Below, one piece after another: positions 8,788 to 17,590 of a stretch of 64,000 nt of DNA. The translations under genes were made by a program, and so were the position numbers. Every line of letters starts with the position of its first letter. The stretch's first letter is position 1. The stretch is from Nocardia rhamnosiphila NBRC 108938 (GTDB taxonomy: Bacteria; Actinomycetota; Actinomycetes; Mycobacteriales; Mycobacteriaceae), in the NCBI RefSeq assembly GCF_000720425.1, contig NZ_JOAJ01000002.1, positions 248,001 to 312,000 of the forward strand, given 5' to 3'. The notes below the pieces were generated by a model, which saw nothing but the letters and a program-made list of their open reading frames with translations, had not been told where the DNA came from and did not search any database.

Positions 8788-9963
8788 CTACAGCAGTCCC
8801 CGAGCGGCCAGGCTGCGGAACAGATCGGCGGTGCCGAACTGCCACGGTTCGCAGTCGTCGCTGGTGCGGACCCGGTTGATCAGGCTGCCCAGGGCCGGGG
8901 TGCTGATGGCGACCAGATCGTCCAGATGATGGGTGAATCCGAGTCCCGGCTCGGCACGGTCCTGGACCGGGGCGAACATGGTGCCGAGGAAGAGGACCAC
9001 ACCGTCGGGATACTGGTGGTGAGGTCCCATGAGCTGGTGGATGAGATCCTGTGGGTCGCGGCTGATCTCGGCCATGGACGATTCGGCGCGCAGCGTGAAT
9101 CCGTCGATGCCCCGCACCCGCAGCGTCACCGTCAGCTTGCGCACCGCGTCGAGATCGAAGGTTCCGTCGAACAACCGGACGAACGGCCCGACGGCGGCGG
9201 AGGCATTGTTGTCCTTGGCCGCGGTGAGCAACAGCGCCGACCTGCCCTCGAAATCGCGCAGGTTGACGTCGTTACCGAGACAGGCGCCGACCGCCCGGCC
9301 GGCGGACGAGATCAGCAGTACCACTTCGGGTTCCGGATTGTTCCAGGTGGAACGCGGATGAACCCCGATATCGGCGGCAGTCCCGACACCGGCCATCGGC
9401 GCGGATTTGGTGAAGATCTCGGCGTCGGGGCCCAGCCCGACCTCGAGGTACTGACTCCACCAGCCCTCGGCGACCAGTAGCTCCTTGAGCCGGGCGGTTT
9501 CGGCGGAGCCCGGGGTCAGCGCGGACAGGTCGGTGCCGATGTGTTCGGTGATCTGCTCGCGCACCCGGTCGGCCAGGGTGGCGTCACCGCGGCAGCGTTC
9601 CTCGATAACGCGTTCCATCAGGGAGACCACGAAGGTGACACCCGCGGCTTTGATCGGCTGCAGGTCGATCGGGCCGAGCAGTCGCGGGGTGCCCGGCCGC
9701 CGGAACTCCGGCGGGGTGTGGGCGACGATCTCGGCGAGCGATCCCAGATCCGGGCCGTCGCAGCCGCGGACGAACGCGGCGGGGTCATTGTGTTCGGCCA
9801 GGTCACGCACGGTGGCGACCCGCGCCGTGATATCGATCAGGCGGCCGTCGCGCACGGTGACCACGCTGGGTCCGCCGGCACCCATCACCCGCCCGACGAG
9901 GACGGCGCGGTCGTGGTCGGCCGGGAGCAGGGTGTCGGCGGCCGGTGGCCAGGCGATGGTCAC
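8788..9963 (-). CDS. AraD1-type 2-keto-3-deoxy acid dehydratase (FAH family)
   Basis: 391-residue fumarylacetoacetate-hydrolase-fold enzyme. Metal-binding acids lie in NNPEPEVVLL, followed by GNDVNLRDFEGRSALLL, KDNNAS and a long tail. These segments match the AraD1 group of 2-keto-3-deoxy-L-arabonate dehydratases, which yield alpha-ketoglutarate semialdehyde, better than true FAH. It is the last gene of the LacI-controlled operon and overlaps the upstream solute-binding-protein gene by four bases. The semialdehyde dehydrogenase two genes upstream would take its product. Pathway placement is inferred. Confidence 0.8.
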   Translation of the reverse strand: MTIAWPPAADTLLPADHDRAVLVGRVMGAGGPSVVTVRDGRLIDITARVATVRDLAEHNDPAAFVRGCDGPDLGSLAEIVAHTPPEFRRPGTPRLLGPIDLQPIKAAGVTFVVSLMERVIEERCRGDATLADRVREQITEHIGTDLSALTPGSAETARLKELLVAEGWWSQYLEVGLGPDAEIFTKSAPMAGVGTAADIGVHPRSTWNNPEPEVVLLISSAGRAVGACLGNDVNLRDFEGRSALLLTAAKDNNASAAVGPFVRLFDGTFDLDAVRKLTVTLRVRGIDGFTLRAESSMAEISRDPQDLIHQLMGPHHQYPDGVVLFLGTMFAPVQDRAEPGLGFTHHLDDLVAISTPALGSLINRVRTSDDCEPWQFGTADLFRSLAARGLL

Positions 9964-11084
9964 GATACGGTCCTCGAGGTCGGGGCCGGCCCGAGGCTGC
10001 GCTCGAAGCTGTCGTTCACCTCGCGGGTGAGCCGGCCGATGTCGCGGTGGTCGAACAGGCAGGCCCGCACCGCCGCGGCGCCCGCGTTCTGGAAGGCGAT
10101 GGCACCCGCGTGCCGGGGCCGCACCCAGGCGTCCTCGATGGTTGCCCGGGTCGCCCGGTAGAAGTCGTGGCTGCCGGTGTTGACGGTGTCGTCGTCCCAG
10201 GCGGCGGCCAGCCCCGGCTGTCCTTCTTCGGCGGGGAGAAACCGGCGCTGGGTGCCGGCGGACATGAGCCAGCGCACATGGTCGAGCAGGGCGTCGTCCG
10301 GGGTGCAGCGGCTGCTGAACGCGATACCCGTACCGCCCAGGACCGATCCGCGGCGCCCGGCCCGGCCGCGTGGGGCGTCCCCGAACAACAGTGGGCGCGA
10401 GCGCCGGGTGTAGTTCACATAGCCGTAGACGTGCGGGCAGAAGTCCGGCCCGTCACCGCCGGCCATCCGCTCCAGCAGGGCGATGGGGTTGTCATTGCCC
10501 GCGCCGGGCCGGTCGGGGACGAAATGCCGCAGCGTCTCGATCGCCTCGCCGATCCGGGCCTCGTCGAGGAAGACGTCGCCGGCACCGGGAGATGCGCCGT
10601 GGGCGACCGCTATGCCGCACAGGGTGAGGAACAGATGCGGCCCGGAGGTCGGGACCGCGGCCGTCACCCGGCCGGCCAGTTCCACGGCCTGCGACCAGGT
10701 ATCGGGAACCGGGATACCGCTGTCCCGGCGTACACAGACCTGGGTGGCGGCATCCAGCGGCACCGCCCACAACCGGTCCGCCATCTCGTAGGACCGCAGC
10801 GACGGCCCGACGCTCCCGGCTCGCCAGGCGGCCAGTTCGGCGGGCGTGAAGAGCCCGTCGAGCGGTTGCAGCGCGCCGGTCTCGATCGCCTCGCCGACGT
10901 GCGGATGATCCAGGACCACCAGGTCGTAGCGTTGCGTGGTCTCCGCGATGGGCGCCGATTCGAACCCCTCGAGCGGCTGGATATCCCAGCGGATCGGGCA
11001 GGCGGGGGCGTCCGGGTGGACGGCCGCGGCCCGCAGCGCCCGATAGCCCCGCGGATGGTCCCAGGTGAGGCCCGCCCAGGTCAT
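9960..11084 (-). CDS. Solute-binding-protein homologue without a signal peptide
   Basis: 374 residues related to family 1 extracellular sugar-binding proteins. Recognisable parts are the N-terminal WDHPRGYRAL, a strand YDLVVLDHPHVGEA, and WAVPLDAATQVCVRRD leading into the second lobe. From its coupled ATG it begins MTWAGLTWDHPRG, with no hydrophobic or lipobox segment, so it is predicted to stay in the cytosol. It overlaps both neighbours by ATGA, and there are no ABC permease or ATPase genes in the operon. It could be an intracellular ligand sensor, carrier or enzyme on this fold. A longer reading to 11252 crosses the preceding gene and looks non-protein-like. Confidence 0.75.
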   Translation of the reverse strand: MTWAGLTWDHPRGYRALRAAAVHPDAPACPIRWDIQPLEGFESAPIAETTQRYDLVVLDHPHVGEAIETGALQPLDGLFTPAELAAWRAGSVGPSLRSYEMADRLWAVPLDAATQVCVRRDSGIPVPDTWSQAVELAGRVTAAVPTSGPHLFLTLCGIAVAHGASPGAGDVFLDEARIGEAIETLRHFVPDRPGAGNDNPIALLERMAGGDGPDFCPHVYGYVNYTRRSRPLLFGDAPRGRAGRRGSVLGGTGIAFSSRCTPDDALLDHVRWLMSAGTQRRFLPAEEGQPGLAAAWDDDTVNTGSHDFYRATRATIEDAWVRPRHAGAIAFQNAGAAAVRACLFDHRDIGRLTREVNDSFERSLGPAPTSRTVS

Positions 11085-12469
11085 CGGCGCAGCTCCTCGG
11101 GAAGGGCTGCGGCGGGCAGGTTCTGGTAGGCGACCGGACGCGCGAATCGCAGGGCGGCGGCGGTGCCGACCGAGGTCGAGACGGGCGCGGTGGTGGCCGG
11201 CCAGGGACCACCGTGCTGCTGGGCGTCGCTCACCGTCACCCCGGTGGGCCACTGGTTCCAGATGATCCGGCCCGCGCGTTCGGCGAGCACATCGAGGGCG
11301 TCTGCGGCCTGCTCATCGGATTCCTCGGCACCCTGCACGGTCGCGGTGAGGGTGCCCGCCACGAGTTCCAGTACTGCCAAGGCCTGCGCCGCGTCCGCGT
11401 ATTCGACGAGCACCGCGGCCGGGCCGAATATCTCGGTGGTGACGAGCGCCGGATCGGCGAGCACGGCGCGTGCGGTGGTGGTGAGGATGCCGGCGCTCGG
11501 CGCGTCGGGCGCGTCGGGCCCGGTGCGCGCGGTCTCGACCTCCGGATGCCGCGCCACCGCCGCGAGCGCCGCGCCGAACCCGTCGGCGATCCGCGAGTTC
11601 AGCATGGGGCCCACGGCGGGCAGGGTCAGCCGTTCGAGGAAACCGGCCAGGTCCGGCACCAGCACGACGCCGGGTTTGGTGCAGAACTGTCCGGAGCCGA
11701 GGGTGGCGGATCCGGCGAACCCGGTGACGATCTCGTCGGCGCGGGCGGCCCACCCGGCGCGAGTCACCAGGACCGGGTTGGTGCTACCGAGTTCGCCGTA
11801 GAACGGGATGGGGTCCGGGCGCGAGACCGCCAGGTCGAACAGCGCGCGTCCACCGGCCTCGGAACCGGTGAAACCCACCGCGCGGATCCGGCGGTCCCGG
11901 ACGGCCGCCGCGCCCGCCTGTTTGCCTTCGATCAGGCCGAAGAGTCCCTCGGGCGCCCCGGCGTCGCGCAGCCGGTCGGTGACCAGCCGGGCCGTCATCC
12001 GGGACAGTTCCGGATGACCCTCGTGCGCCTTGACCACGACCGGACACCCTGCCGCGAGCGCGCTCACGGTATCGCCGCCGGCGACGGAGAAGGCGAACGG
12101 GAAGTTACTGGCCGCGAAGACCAGCACCGGGCCGATCGGCACATATCCGCGCCGGATATCGGGGCGCGCGCCCATGGGCCAGTCCGGATCGGCCGGATCC
12201 ACCCGGGTCTCGAACAGCGTGCCCTGCTCGAGGCGGTCGGCGAAGAGGCGGGCCTGGAAAGCGGTGCGTACCAGTTCGTTGCGCAGTCGCGGCAGCGGCA
12301 GCGCGGTCTCCCGGTGGGCGAGGTCGGCGAGGTTCCCGGCCTCGGCGTCGAGGCCCGCGGCGATCGCGCGCAGCCAGACCGCGCGTGCGGCGGCGGCCGC
12401 GCGCCGGGCCGGACGGCGCGCCAGATGCGCTGCGGCGAGGACGTTCTCGAGCTCCACGGTGTCGGTCAT
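11081..12469 (-). CDS. NADP-type alpha-ketoglutarate semialdehyde dehydrogenase-like ALDH
   Basis: 462-residue aldehyde dehydrogenase. Cofactor-site and catalytic motifs are FAASNFPFAFS, VVKAHEGHP, GFTGSEAGGRALF, the general base Glu in FYGELGSTNPV and the nucleophile Cys in SGQFCTKPG. The C-terminus RPVAYQNLPAAALPEEL is characteristic of the ketoglutarate semialdehyde dehydrogenase branch found in pentonate and hexarate pathways. Overlaps by ATGA at both ends couple it to the MaoC and binding-protein genes. Expected reaction: semialdehyde to alpha-ketoglutarate, downstream of the AraD1-type dehydratase. Confidence 0.85.
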   Translation of the reverse strand: MTDTVELENVLAAAHLARRPARRAAAAARAVWLRAIAAGLDAEAGNLADLAHRETALPLPRLRNELVRTAFQARLFADRLEQGTLFETRVDPADPDWPMGARPDIRRGYVPIGPVLVFAASNFPFAFSVAGGDTVSALAAGCPVVVKAHEGHPELSRMTARLVTDRLRDAGAPEGLFGLIEGKQAGAAAVRDRRIRAVGFTGSEAGGRALFDLAVSRPDPIPFYGELGSTNPVLVTRAGWAARADEIVTGFAGSATLGSGQFCTKPGVVLVPDLAGFLERLTLPAVGPMLNSRIADGFGAALAAVARHPEVETARTGPDAPDAPSAGILTTTARAVLADPALVTTEIFGPAAVLVEYADAAQALAVLELVAGTLTATVQGAEESDEQAADALDVLAERAGRIIWNQWPTGVTVSDAQQHGGPWPATTAPVSTSVGTAAALRFARPVAYQNLPAAALPEELRR

Positions 12470-12933
12470 TCGTTCGGCTCCTCGGTCTGCGGCATACGGT
12501 CGACGGCGAGTACGTGTTTGCAGACGAGCACGGTCTCACCGCGCTGGTTGACGCCGGTGTACTGCTTGGTGACCAGGCCGATCCGTGGATTGCGGTGTTC
12601 GGCGAGATCGACGACCTCGGCGGCCGCCCGCACGGTGTCGCCGGGGAGGACGGGGCGGGGGAACCGGATCCGGTCGTAGCCGTAGGCGACGGCGCGGCCG
12701 TTGTATTCGACGGTGAGGCCGACGACCACTCCGAAGGTGAGCACACCGTGGGCGATCACGCTGCCGAACTTCGGCGCGGCGTAGCCCGGATCGGTATGGG
12801 CCGGGTGGTGGTCCCCGGTGAGATCGGCGAACCGGGTGATATCGGCGGTGTCGATGATCCGGGTTCCCCCGGTCGCCGTTTCACCGAGTACGTACTCCTC
12901 GAAATACCGGTCCCGGAATTCGGGGGTGGTCAT
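12466..12933 (-). CDS. MaoC-family acyl-CoA hydratase
   Basis: 155 residues, one hot-dog domain. The hydratase motif is present as FADLTGDHHPAHTDPGYA (Asp and His of the D-x4-H type), followed by FGSVIAHGVLTFG. The ATG at 12933 has GAGGAG about nine bases upstream; longer readings belong to the transporter gene. It overlaps the ALDH start and the transporter stop, both by four bases. In this operon it could hydrate an unsaturated acyl-CoA made by the CaiB-type transferase. Confidence 0.88.
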   Translation of the reverse strand: MTTPEFRDRYFEEYVLGETATGGTRIIDTADITRFADLTGDHHPAHTDPGYAAPKFGSVIAHGVLTFGVVVGLTVEYNGRAVAYGYDRIRFPRPVLPGDTVRAAAEVVDLAEHRNPRIGLVTKQYTGVNQRGETVLVCKHVLAVDRMPQTEEPNE

Positions 12934-14279
12934 ACGTTCACTCCTCGTAACACTGTGTCGCTCGGGCGGTCGGTCACATGGTTGAAGTGGTCGTCGCTGC
13001 TCTGGTCGGCATCGCTGCGGTAGCGCTTCGACAGGTAGACGGAGATGAACGCGACGGTCGCCATGAACACCATCCACACCGCCACCGGCCACCAGTGCCC
13101 GAACCCGGCGAACATGGCGGTGGCGATCAGCGGGGTGGTGCCACCCAGCAGGGCGCCGCTCACTTCGCGGGCGAAGGCCACACCCGAATAGCGCATGGCC
13201 GGCGGGAACATCTCGGCCAGGAATGCGGCCTGGGCCGCATAGCAGGTGGCCACCGCGCCGACGAAGCACACGACGAGCGCCAGGATGATCAGCGCGGGGA
13301 CGCGGGTGTCGATGAGGGCGAACATGGGGAACGCCCAGACGATGCCGAACGCGGCGCCGAACAGGAACAGTCTGCGCCGGCCGAACCGGTCCCCTATCCG
13401 GCCGAAGAACGGCATGAACGCCGCCCCCGCCACCAGGACCACGGCATTGATACCGAGGCCGGCCATGGCCGCGAGACCGATATCGTTGGTCAGGTAGCTC
13501 AACGCCCAGACCTGCGGGATATAGGAGAACCCGGAGAGCATGAAGTTCGAGCCGAGGCTCAGCGCCAGGCGGCCCTTGGCCGTGCGGAACAGTTCCAGTA
13601 GCGGGATCTTCGTCTCGTCGCTCTTCGCCTGTTCGAAGCTCTCGGTCTCGGTGACGCGGCGCCGGATGTACAGGCTGATCACCAGCATGACCAGGCTCAT
13701 CAGGAACGGGATCCGCCAGCCCCATTGATCGAAGTCGTCCCCGGTCAGCCACAGCACGACCTGAAAGGTGCCCAGGCCCAGCGCCGAACCGAGCCAGACA
13801 CCCCCGCCCGACCACGAGGCGTAGAACCCGCGGTGACCGCGCGGCGCCGCCTCCGACGACAGCACCACCGCACCGGCGTATTCCGCACCGGCCCCGAGCC
13901 CTTGCACGATCCGCAGCAGGACCAGCAGGATCGGGGCGGCGAGACCGATCGAGTGATAACTCGGCAACAGTCCGATGAGCGCGGTCGAGACGCCCATGAT
14001 GCCGAGGGTGACGATCATGACCGGTTTGCGGCCGATCTTGTCGCCGAGATGCCCGAACACCACACCGCCGAACGGACGGGCGAAATAGCCCACCGCGAAA
14101 GTGGCGAACGAGGCCAGCAGACCGGTGGTGGGGCTGGCGTCGACGAAGAAATAGGTGTTGAAGACCAGGGCCGCGGCCGCGCCGTAGAGCGCGAAGTCGT
14201 ACCACTCGACGAGGCTGCCGACCGCGGAGGCCGCGGCCGCGCGGCGTGCCTGCTGAACCGGTGGGGCGGTTGTAGTCAT
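12930..14279 (-). CDS. MHS-family MFS transporter (metabolite:H+ symporter)
   Basis: 449 residues with about 12 membrane segments. It shows the MHS hallmarks: an N-terminal SLVEWYDFALYG, the loop 2-3 motif GHLGDKIGRKP, and GLGAGAEYAGAV in helix 4; the second-half loop is GRIGDRFGRRR. Relatives are the KgtP, ShiA and ProP type carriers of organic acids and osmolytes. It is the only transporter in the operon and so probably imports the substrate. It starts 26 bases after the CoA-transferase stop and overlaps the MaoC gene by four bases. No clear ribosome site is seen. Confidence 0.9.
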   Translation of the reverse strand: MTTTAPPVQQARRAAAASAVGSLVEWYDFALYGAAAALVFNTYFFVDASPTTGLLASFATFAVGYFARPFGGVVFGHLGDKIGRKPVMIVTLGIMGVSTALIGLLPSYHSIGLAAPILLVLLRIVQGLGAGAEYAGAVVLSSEAAPRGHRGFYASWSGGGVWLGSALGLGTFQVVLWLTGDDFDQWGWRIPFLMSLVMLVISLYIRRRVTETESFEQAKSDETKIPLLELFRTAKGRLALSLGSNFMLSGFSYIPQVWALSYLTNDIGLAAMAGLGINAVVLVAGAAFMPFFGRIGDRFGRRRLFLFGAAFGIVWAFPMFALIDTRVPALIILALVVCFVGAVATCYAAQAAFLAEMFPPAMRYSGVAFAREVSGALLGGTTPLIATAMFAGFGHWWPVAVWMVFMATVAFISVYLSKRYRSDADQSSDDHFNHVTDRPSDTVLRGVNV

Positions 14280-14305
14280 TGGAGAGATCTTTCGGTGATG
14301 CGTGG

Positions 14306-15520
14306 TCAGGAGATCCGGGAGACGGCCGGAGACCGGTAGCGATGGACGGTGCCGGCGGATTCGAGCTCGTCGATCCGTTCGGTGCTCACGCCGAGTTCCA
14401 GCAGAACTTCCTGGGTGTGCTGGCCGTTGAGCGGCGCCGGCCGGTAGACCTTCTGGGTCTGGTTGCTCAGCCGGAACGCGAAACCGGGGGTCACCACGGT
14501 GCCCTCGGTGGGATGGTCGTATTCGACGAAGGATTGGTTGTGCCGGACCTGCGGGTCCGCCTGGAGCTGGGTGTAGTCGTACACCGGGCCCACCCACACT
14601 CCGGCGCGCCCGAGCGCGTCGAGCCAGTGCGCGGTGGTGTTCGCCGCGAGGTTCTCGGTGACGAGCGCGGAGATGTCGTCTCGATGGGTGAACCCGTCCC
14701 GTTCGGCGTCGTACCGCCGGAACCGGTCGTCACCGAACACCTCGGCCAAGGCGTCCATCTCCGCGAAGGAGAGCGCGATATGACCGTCCGAGGTGGGGAA
14801 GACACCGTAGGGCGCCCGGATGTAGGAATGCGCGTGGATCTGGTCGCTGGGCTCCTGCGCGACCCCGCCGACGGTGGCCACGCTGATCTCCTGCATCTGG
14901 GCCGCGATGAGCGAATCGAGCATATTGATCTCGACGAGCTGGCCCTCGCCGGTGCGTTCCCGATGGAACAGCGCAGCCATCGCGCCTTCGAACGCCGAAT
15001 AGGCGGTGATGGCGTCCGCCAGGAAGAACGGCGCCGGACGCGGCGCTTCGCCGGTGCGCCGCGCACTCGCCAGCCCGCCGCTCATCGCCTGGAGCAGGAC
15101 ATCCTGCCCGGGCCGGTCGGCGTAGGGACCGGTGGCCCCGTAGCCCGACATCGAGACGTAGACCAGGTCCGGTTTGATCGCCCGCAGGGTCGCGTAGTCC
15201 ACGCCGAGCCGGCCCGCCACGCCCGGGCGGTAGTTCTGCAGGAAGACATCCGCGCCGCGCACCAGCTCGTAGAGCAGTTCGCGTCCTTTCGGATCCTTCA
15301 GGTTCATCGATAGCGAACGCTTATTGCGGTTGAGCGAGAGGAACGAGGCATTCACCTCGTTGCCCCGGGCGCCGCCGGCCGAGACGTGCCGCTGCCATTC
15401 ACCGCTCACCGGCTCGACCTTGATCACATCGGCTCCGAGATCAGCCAGTTTCTGCGCAGCGAACGGGCCGGCCATCGCGATCGACAGATCCAGCACCCGG
15501 ATACCGTCCAGCACATTCAT
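14306..15520 (-). CDS. CaiB/BaiF family (class III) CoA-transferase
   Basis: 404 residues, the usual length. The N-terminal Rossmann half begins VLDGIRVLDLSIAMAGPFA with GADVIKVEP. The catalytic Asp is in RPGQDVLLQAMSGG, and the C-terminal region is typical of the family. It activates an organic acid by moving CoA from another thioester. It is the first gene of the LacI-facing operon; GGGAG lies about 10 bases before its ATG. Its pairing with a MaoC hydratase and an MHS importer points to a carboxylic acid substrate that is imported and then activated. Confidence 0.92.
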   Translation of the reverse strand: MNVLDGIRVLDLSIAMAGPFAAQKLADLGADVIKVEPVSGEWQRHVSAGGARGNEVNASFLSLNRNKRSLSMNLKDPKGRELLYELVRGADVFLQNYRPGVAGRLGVDYATLRAIKPDLVYVSMSGYGATGPYADRPGQDVLLQAMSGGLASARRTGEAPRPAPFFLADAITAYSAFEGAMAALFHRERTGEGQLVEINMLDSLIAAQMQEISVATVGGVAQEPSDQIHAHSYIRAPYGVFPTSDGHIALSFAEMDALAEVFGDDRFRRYDAERDGFTHRDDISALVTENLAANTTAHWLDALGRAGVWVGPVYDYTQLQADPQVRHNQSFVEYDHPTEGTVVTPGFAFRLSNQTQKVYRPAPLNGQHTQEVLLELGVSTERIDELESAGTVHRYRSPAVSRIS

Positions 15521-15582
15521 CCTGCTTCTCCCTGCCTCGGGACCACTGTACGAGTAGTCACATAGTGTTCTGCGCCACGAAT

Positions 15583-15606
15583 GTTAGCGGTAACGTTAGC
15601 GGTAAC
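15583..15606. promoter_or_regulatory. Tandem LacI-type operator half-palindromes
   Basis: The 12-base unit GTTAGCGGTAAC occurs twice head-to-tail with no spacer, at 15583-15594 and 15595-15606. Each unit has GTTA/TAAC arms around a central CG-containing core, the usual shape of LacI-family sites. They lie 63 bases upstream of the CoA-transferase ATG and 124 bases from the LacI start. This is the probable control point for both. Binding is inferred. Confidence 0.65.
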
Positions 15607-15729
15607 GCAAGAACCTGGGGGCGCCTTCGATCCCCCGGGCTACGGTTCGGTGAATGCGCCGGACCGGTCGACGCGCATCCCGCCGGGTATGCTCCGCACA
15701 CGGCGAGAGACAGGGTTTCGGGAGGTGGC

Positions 15730-16779
15730 GTGGCCGAAGTGGAGCGGCGCCGGCGCGTACGCGCCAAATCGTCCACGAAGTCGGTCACCATGCAGGATGT
15801 CGGCCGCGCCGCCGGTGTCTCCGCACAGACCGTCTCGCGTGCGCTGAGCTTCCCGGATCAGGTCTCCGAGGAGACGCGGCACCGGGTCGAACGCGCCATC
15901 GCCGACACCGGCTACCTACCGAATCTGGCCGCGAGCAGCCTGGCCTCCAACCGCAGCCGCACCATTGCCGCGATCCTGCCGGTCATCTCCACCTCGATCT
16001 TCTCCGACACCCTGCGCGCCGCCGCCACCCGTCTCACCCCCGCCGGTTACCAGTTGATCGTCGGCTACACCGACTATCACCCCGAACGTGAAGAAGATCT
16101 GGTGCGCGGGTTCATCCAGCGCCGCCCCGACGGTTTCTTCATCGTCGGCACCCTGCACACCCCGGAAACGTTGCGGCTCCTGCGGAGTTACGGCGCACCC
16201 GTCGTGGAGACGTGGGACTGGATCGACGACCCCATGGACACCCTCGTCGGCTTCTCCAACGAATCCGCCACCGGCGACCTGGTGCGCCACCTCGTCGCCC
16301 GTGGCCACCGCACGCTGGTCTTCGCGGGCACGATCGGCTCCGGTGACGCCCGCGCGCTGCGCCGTCGCGACGGGTTCGCCCGCGCCGTCGGCGAACTCCT
16401 GCCCGGCGAACCGGTCCGGATCGTCGAACTCCCCGATCGCGATATCTCCATGGACACCGGCGTCGCCCTGCTCGACACCACGCTCGAACGCTTCCCGGAA
16501 GCGACCGCCGTCATGTTCGCCACCGACGTCTTCGCCGTGGCCGCCGTACTCGCCGCACAGCGCCGCGGGATCGCGGTCCCGGATCGACTGGCCATCACCG
16601 GATTCGGCGATTTCGAGATGTCACGCCATCTCAATCCGGCTCTCACCACGGTCAGCGTGGATATCGACGCCATCGGCACCCGGGCCGCGGATCTGCTGCT
16701 GGCGCGGCTGGCCGGCACGACGGTCGAGTCGGCCACGGTGGACGTCGGATACCGGATCGTCGCCCGCGAGAGCGCCTGA
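15730..16779 (+). CDS. LacI-family transcriptional regulator
   Basis: 349 residues. The N-terminal helix-turn-helix VTMQDVGRAAGVSAQTVSRA is followed by the hinge helix region LAASSLASNRS and a periplasmic-binding-protein-like ligand domain ending in LTTVSVDIDAIG and ADLLLARLAG. It starts at a GTG with GGGAGG upstream; the longer reading from 15565 would cover the operator repeats. It diverges from the catabolic operon and is very likely its local regulator. The ligand should be an operon substrate or intermediate. Confidence 0.92.
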   Translation: MAEVERRRRVRAKSSTKSVTMQDVGRAAGVSAQTVSRALSFPDQVSEETRHRVERAIADTGYLPNLAASSLASNRSRTIAAILPVISTSIFSDTLRAAATRLTPAGYQLIVGYTDYHPEREEDLVRGFIQRRPDGFFIVGTLHTPETLRLLRSYGAPVVETWDWIDDPMDTLVGFSNESATGDLVRHLVARGHRTLVFAGTIGSGDARALRRRDGFARAVGELLPGEPVRIVELPDRDISMDTGVALLDTTLERFPEATAVMFATDVFAVAAVLAAQRRGIAVPDRLAITGFGDFEMSRHLNPALTTVSVDIDAIGTRAADLLLARLAGTTVESATVDVGYRIVARESA

Positions 16780-16860
16780 GCGAAGCGGGGCCTACACCGG
16801 GCGATTGTCCGGATCCGCACTTCTTGCCCGGATCCACGGAGCCTGGCTAGGGTCGGGACG

Positions 16861-17556
16861 GTGACGATCGCGGAAGAAGTCCTGTTGCTGGCCTACGACA
16901 ACGAGACCGGTAGAGCCCGCACCGGCGCCGCTCAGCTGACCACCGCACTGGCCGGTGCCGCCATCGTGGAACTCACCCTCGACGGCGCCCTTCGGCTCAC
17001 CGAGGCCGATGAACCGGGCGCGAAGAAGGGACGGCTCGTCGCGACCGGCACCGAATCCGGCGATCCGCGCCTCGCCGAGCTCGTGGCGGTATCCGACGGC
17101 CGTAAGCCCAAGGACGCCGTGCGCAAGGTGGGCGGCTACGGGTCATGGCGCAGCCGTTCCCAAGATCTGCGCGGAGCCCTGCTCCGGGACCTCGCCGACG
17201 CGGGCGAGATCGCCGAGGTCCACGGCACAGTGTGGAAGCTGTTCCCCACCACGGCCTGGAAACCGGCGCCCGGCGGCGCGAAGGCCGCCGTCGAAGCGCG
17301 GGTGCGAGCCGCCGTACTCGACGACACCACCCCCGACGACCGCACCGCCGCATTGATCTCCATCCTGCACGCTGTCGATCTCCTGCCGAAGCTGTTGCCC
17401 GAGGCGGACAAACGCGCGGTCCGGAGCCGCGGTAAGGCGATCAGCGAGGGCGAGTGGGGTGGCTCGGCGGTTCGCAAGGCCATCCAGGAGATACAGGCCG
17501 TCACCATCGCTGTTCTCGCGGCCACCACCACTGCTGCCGCCGGTAGCGGTAGCTGA
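16861..17556 (+). CDS. GPP34 (GOLPH3-like) family protein
   Basis: 231 residues matching the bacterial GPP34 family. It opens TIAEEVLLLAYDNETGRAR, has the helical core GAAIVELTLDGALRLT, and shows the C-terminal ILHAVDLLPKLLP and AVRKAIQEIQAVTIAVL typical of the family. Eukaryotic members bind PI4P; the role in actinobacteria is unknown. A TAGGGT box lies seven bases before the GTG start, suggesting a leaderless transcript. It stands alone, unlinked in direction or function to the LacI gene. Confidence 0.88.
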   Translation: MTIAEEVLLLAYDNETGRARTGAAQLTTALAGAAIVELTLDGALRLTEADEPGAKKGRLVATGTESGDPRLAELVAVSDGRKPKDAVRKVGGYGSWRSRSQDLRGALLRDLADAGEIAEVHGTVWKLFPTTAWKPAPGGAKAAVEARVRAAVLDDTTPDDRTAALISILHAVDLLPKLLPEADKRAVRSRGKAISEGEWGGSAVRKAIQEIQAVTIAVLAATTTAAAGSGS

Positions 17557-17590
17557 TCCGGCGCGCGCCCTCCGCGCGCGCTGCCCGTGG

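Noticed and set aside
8788..15520. Itaconate (ict-ich-ccl/Rip) degradation operon
   Set aside because: The CoA-transferase and MaoC pair would fit, but no citramalyl-CoA lyase is present and the FAH and ALDH enzymes are not part of that route.
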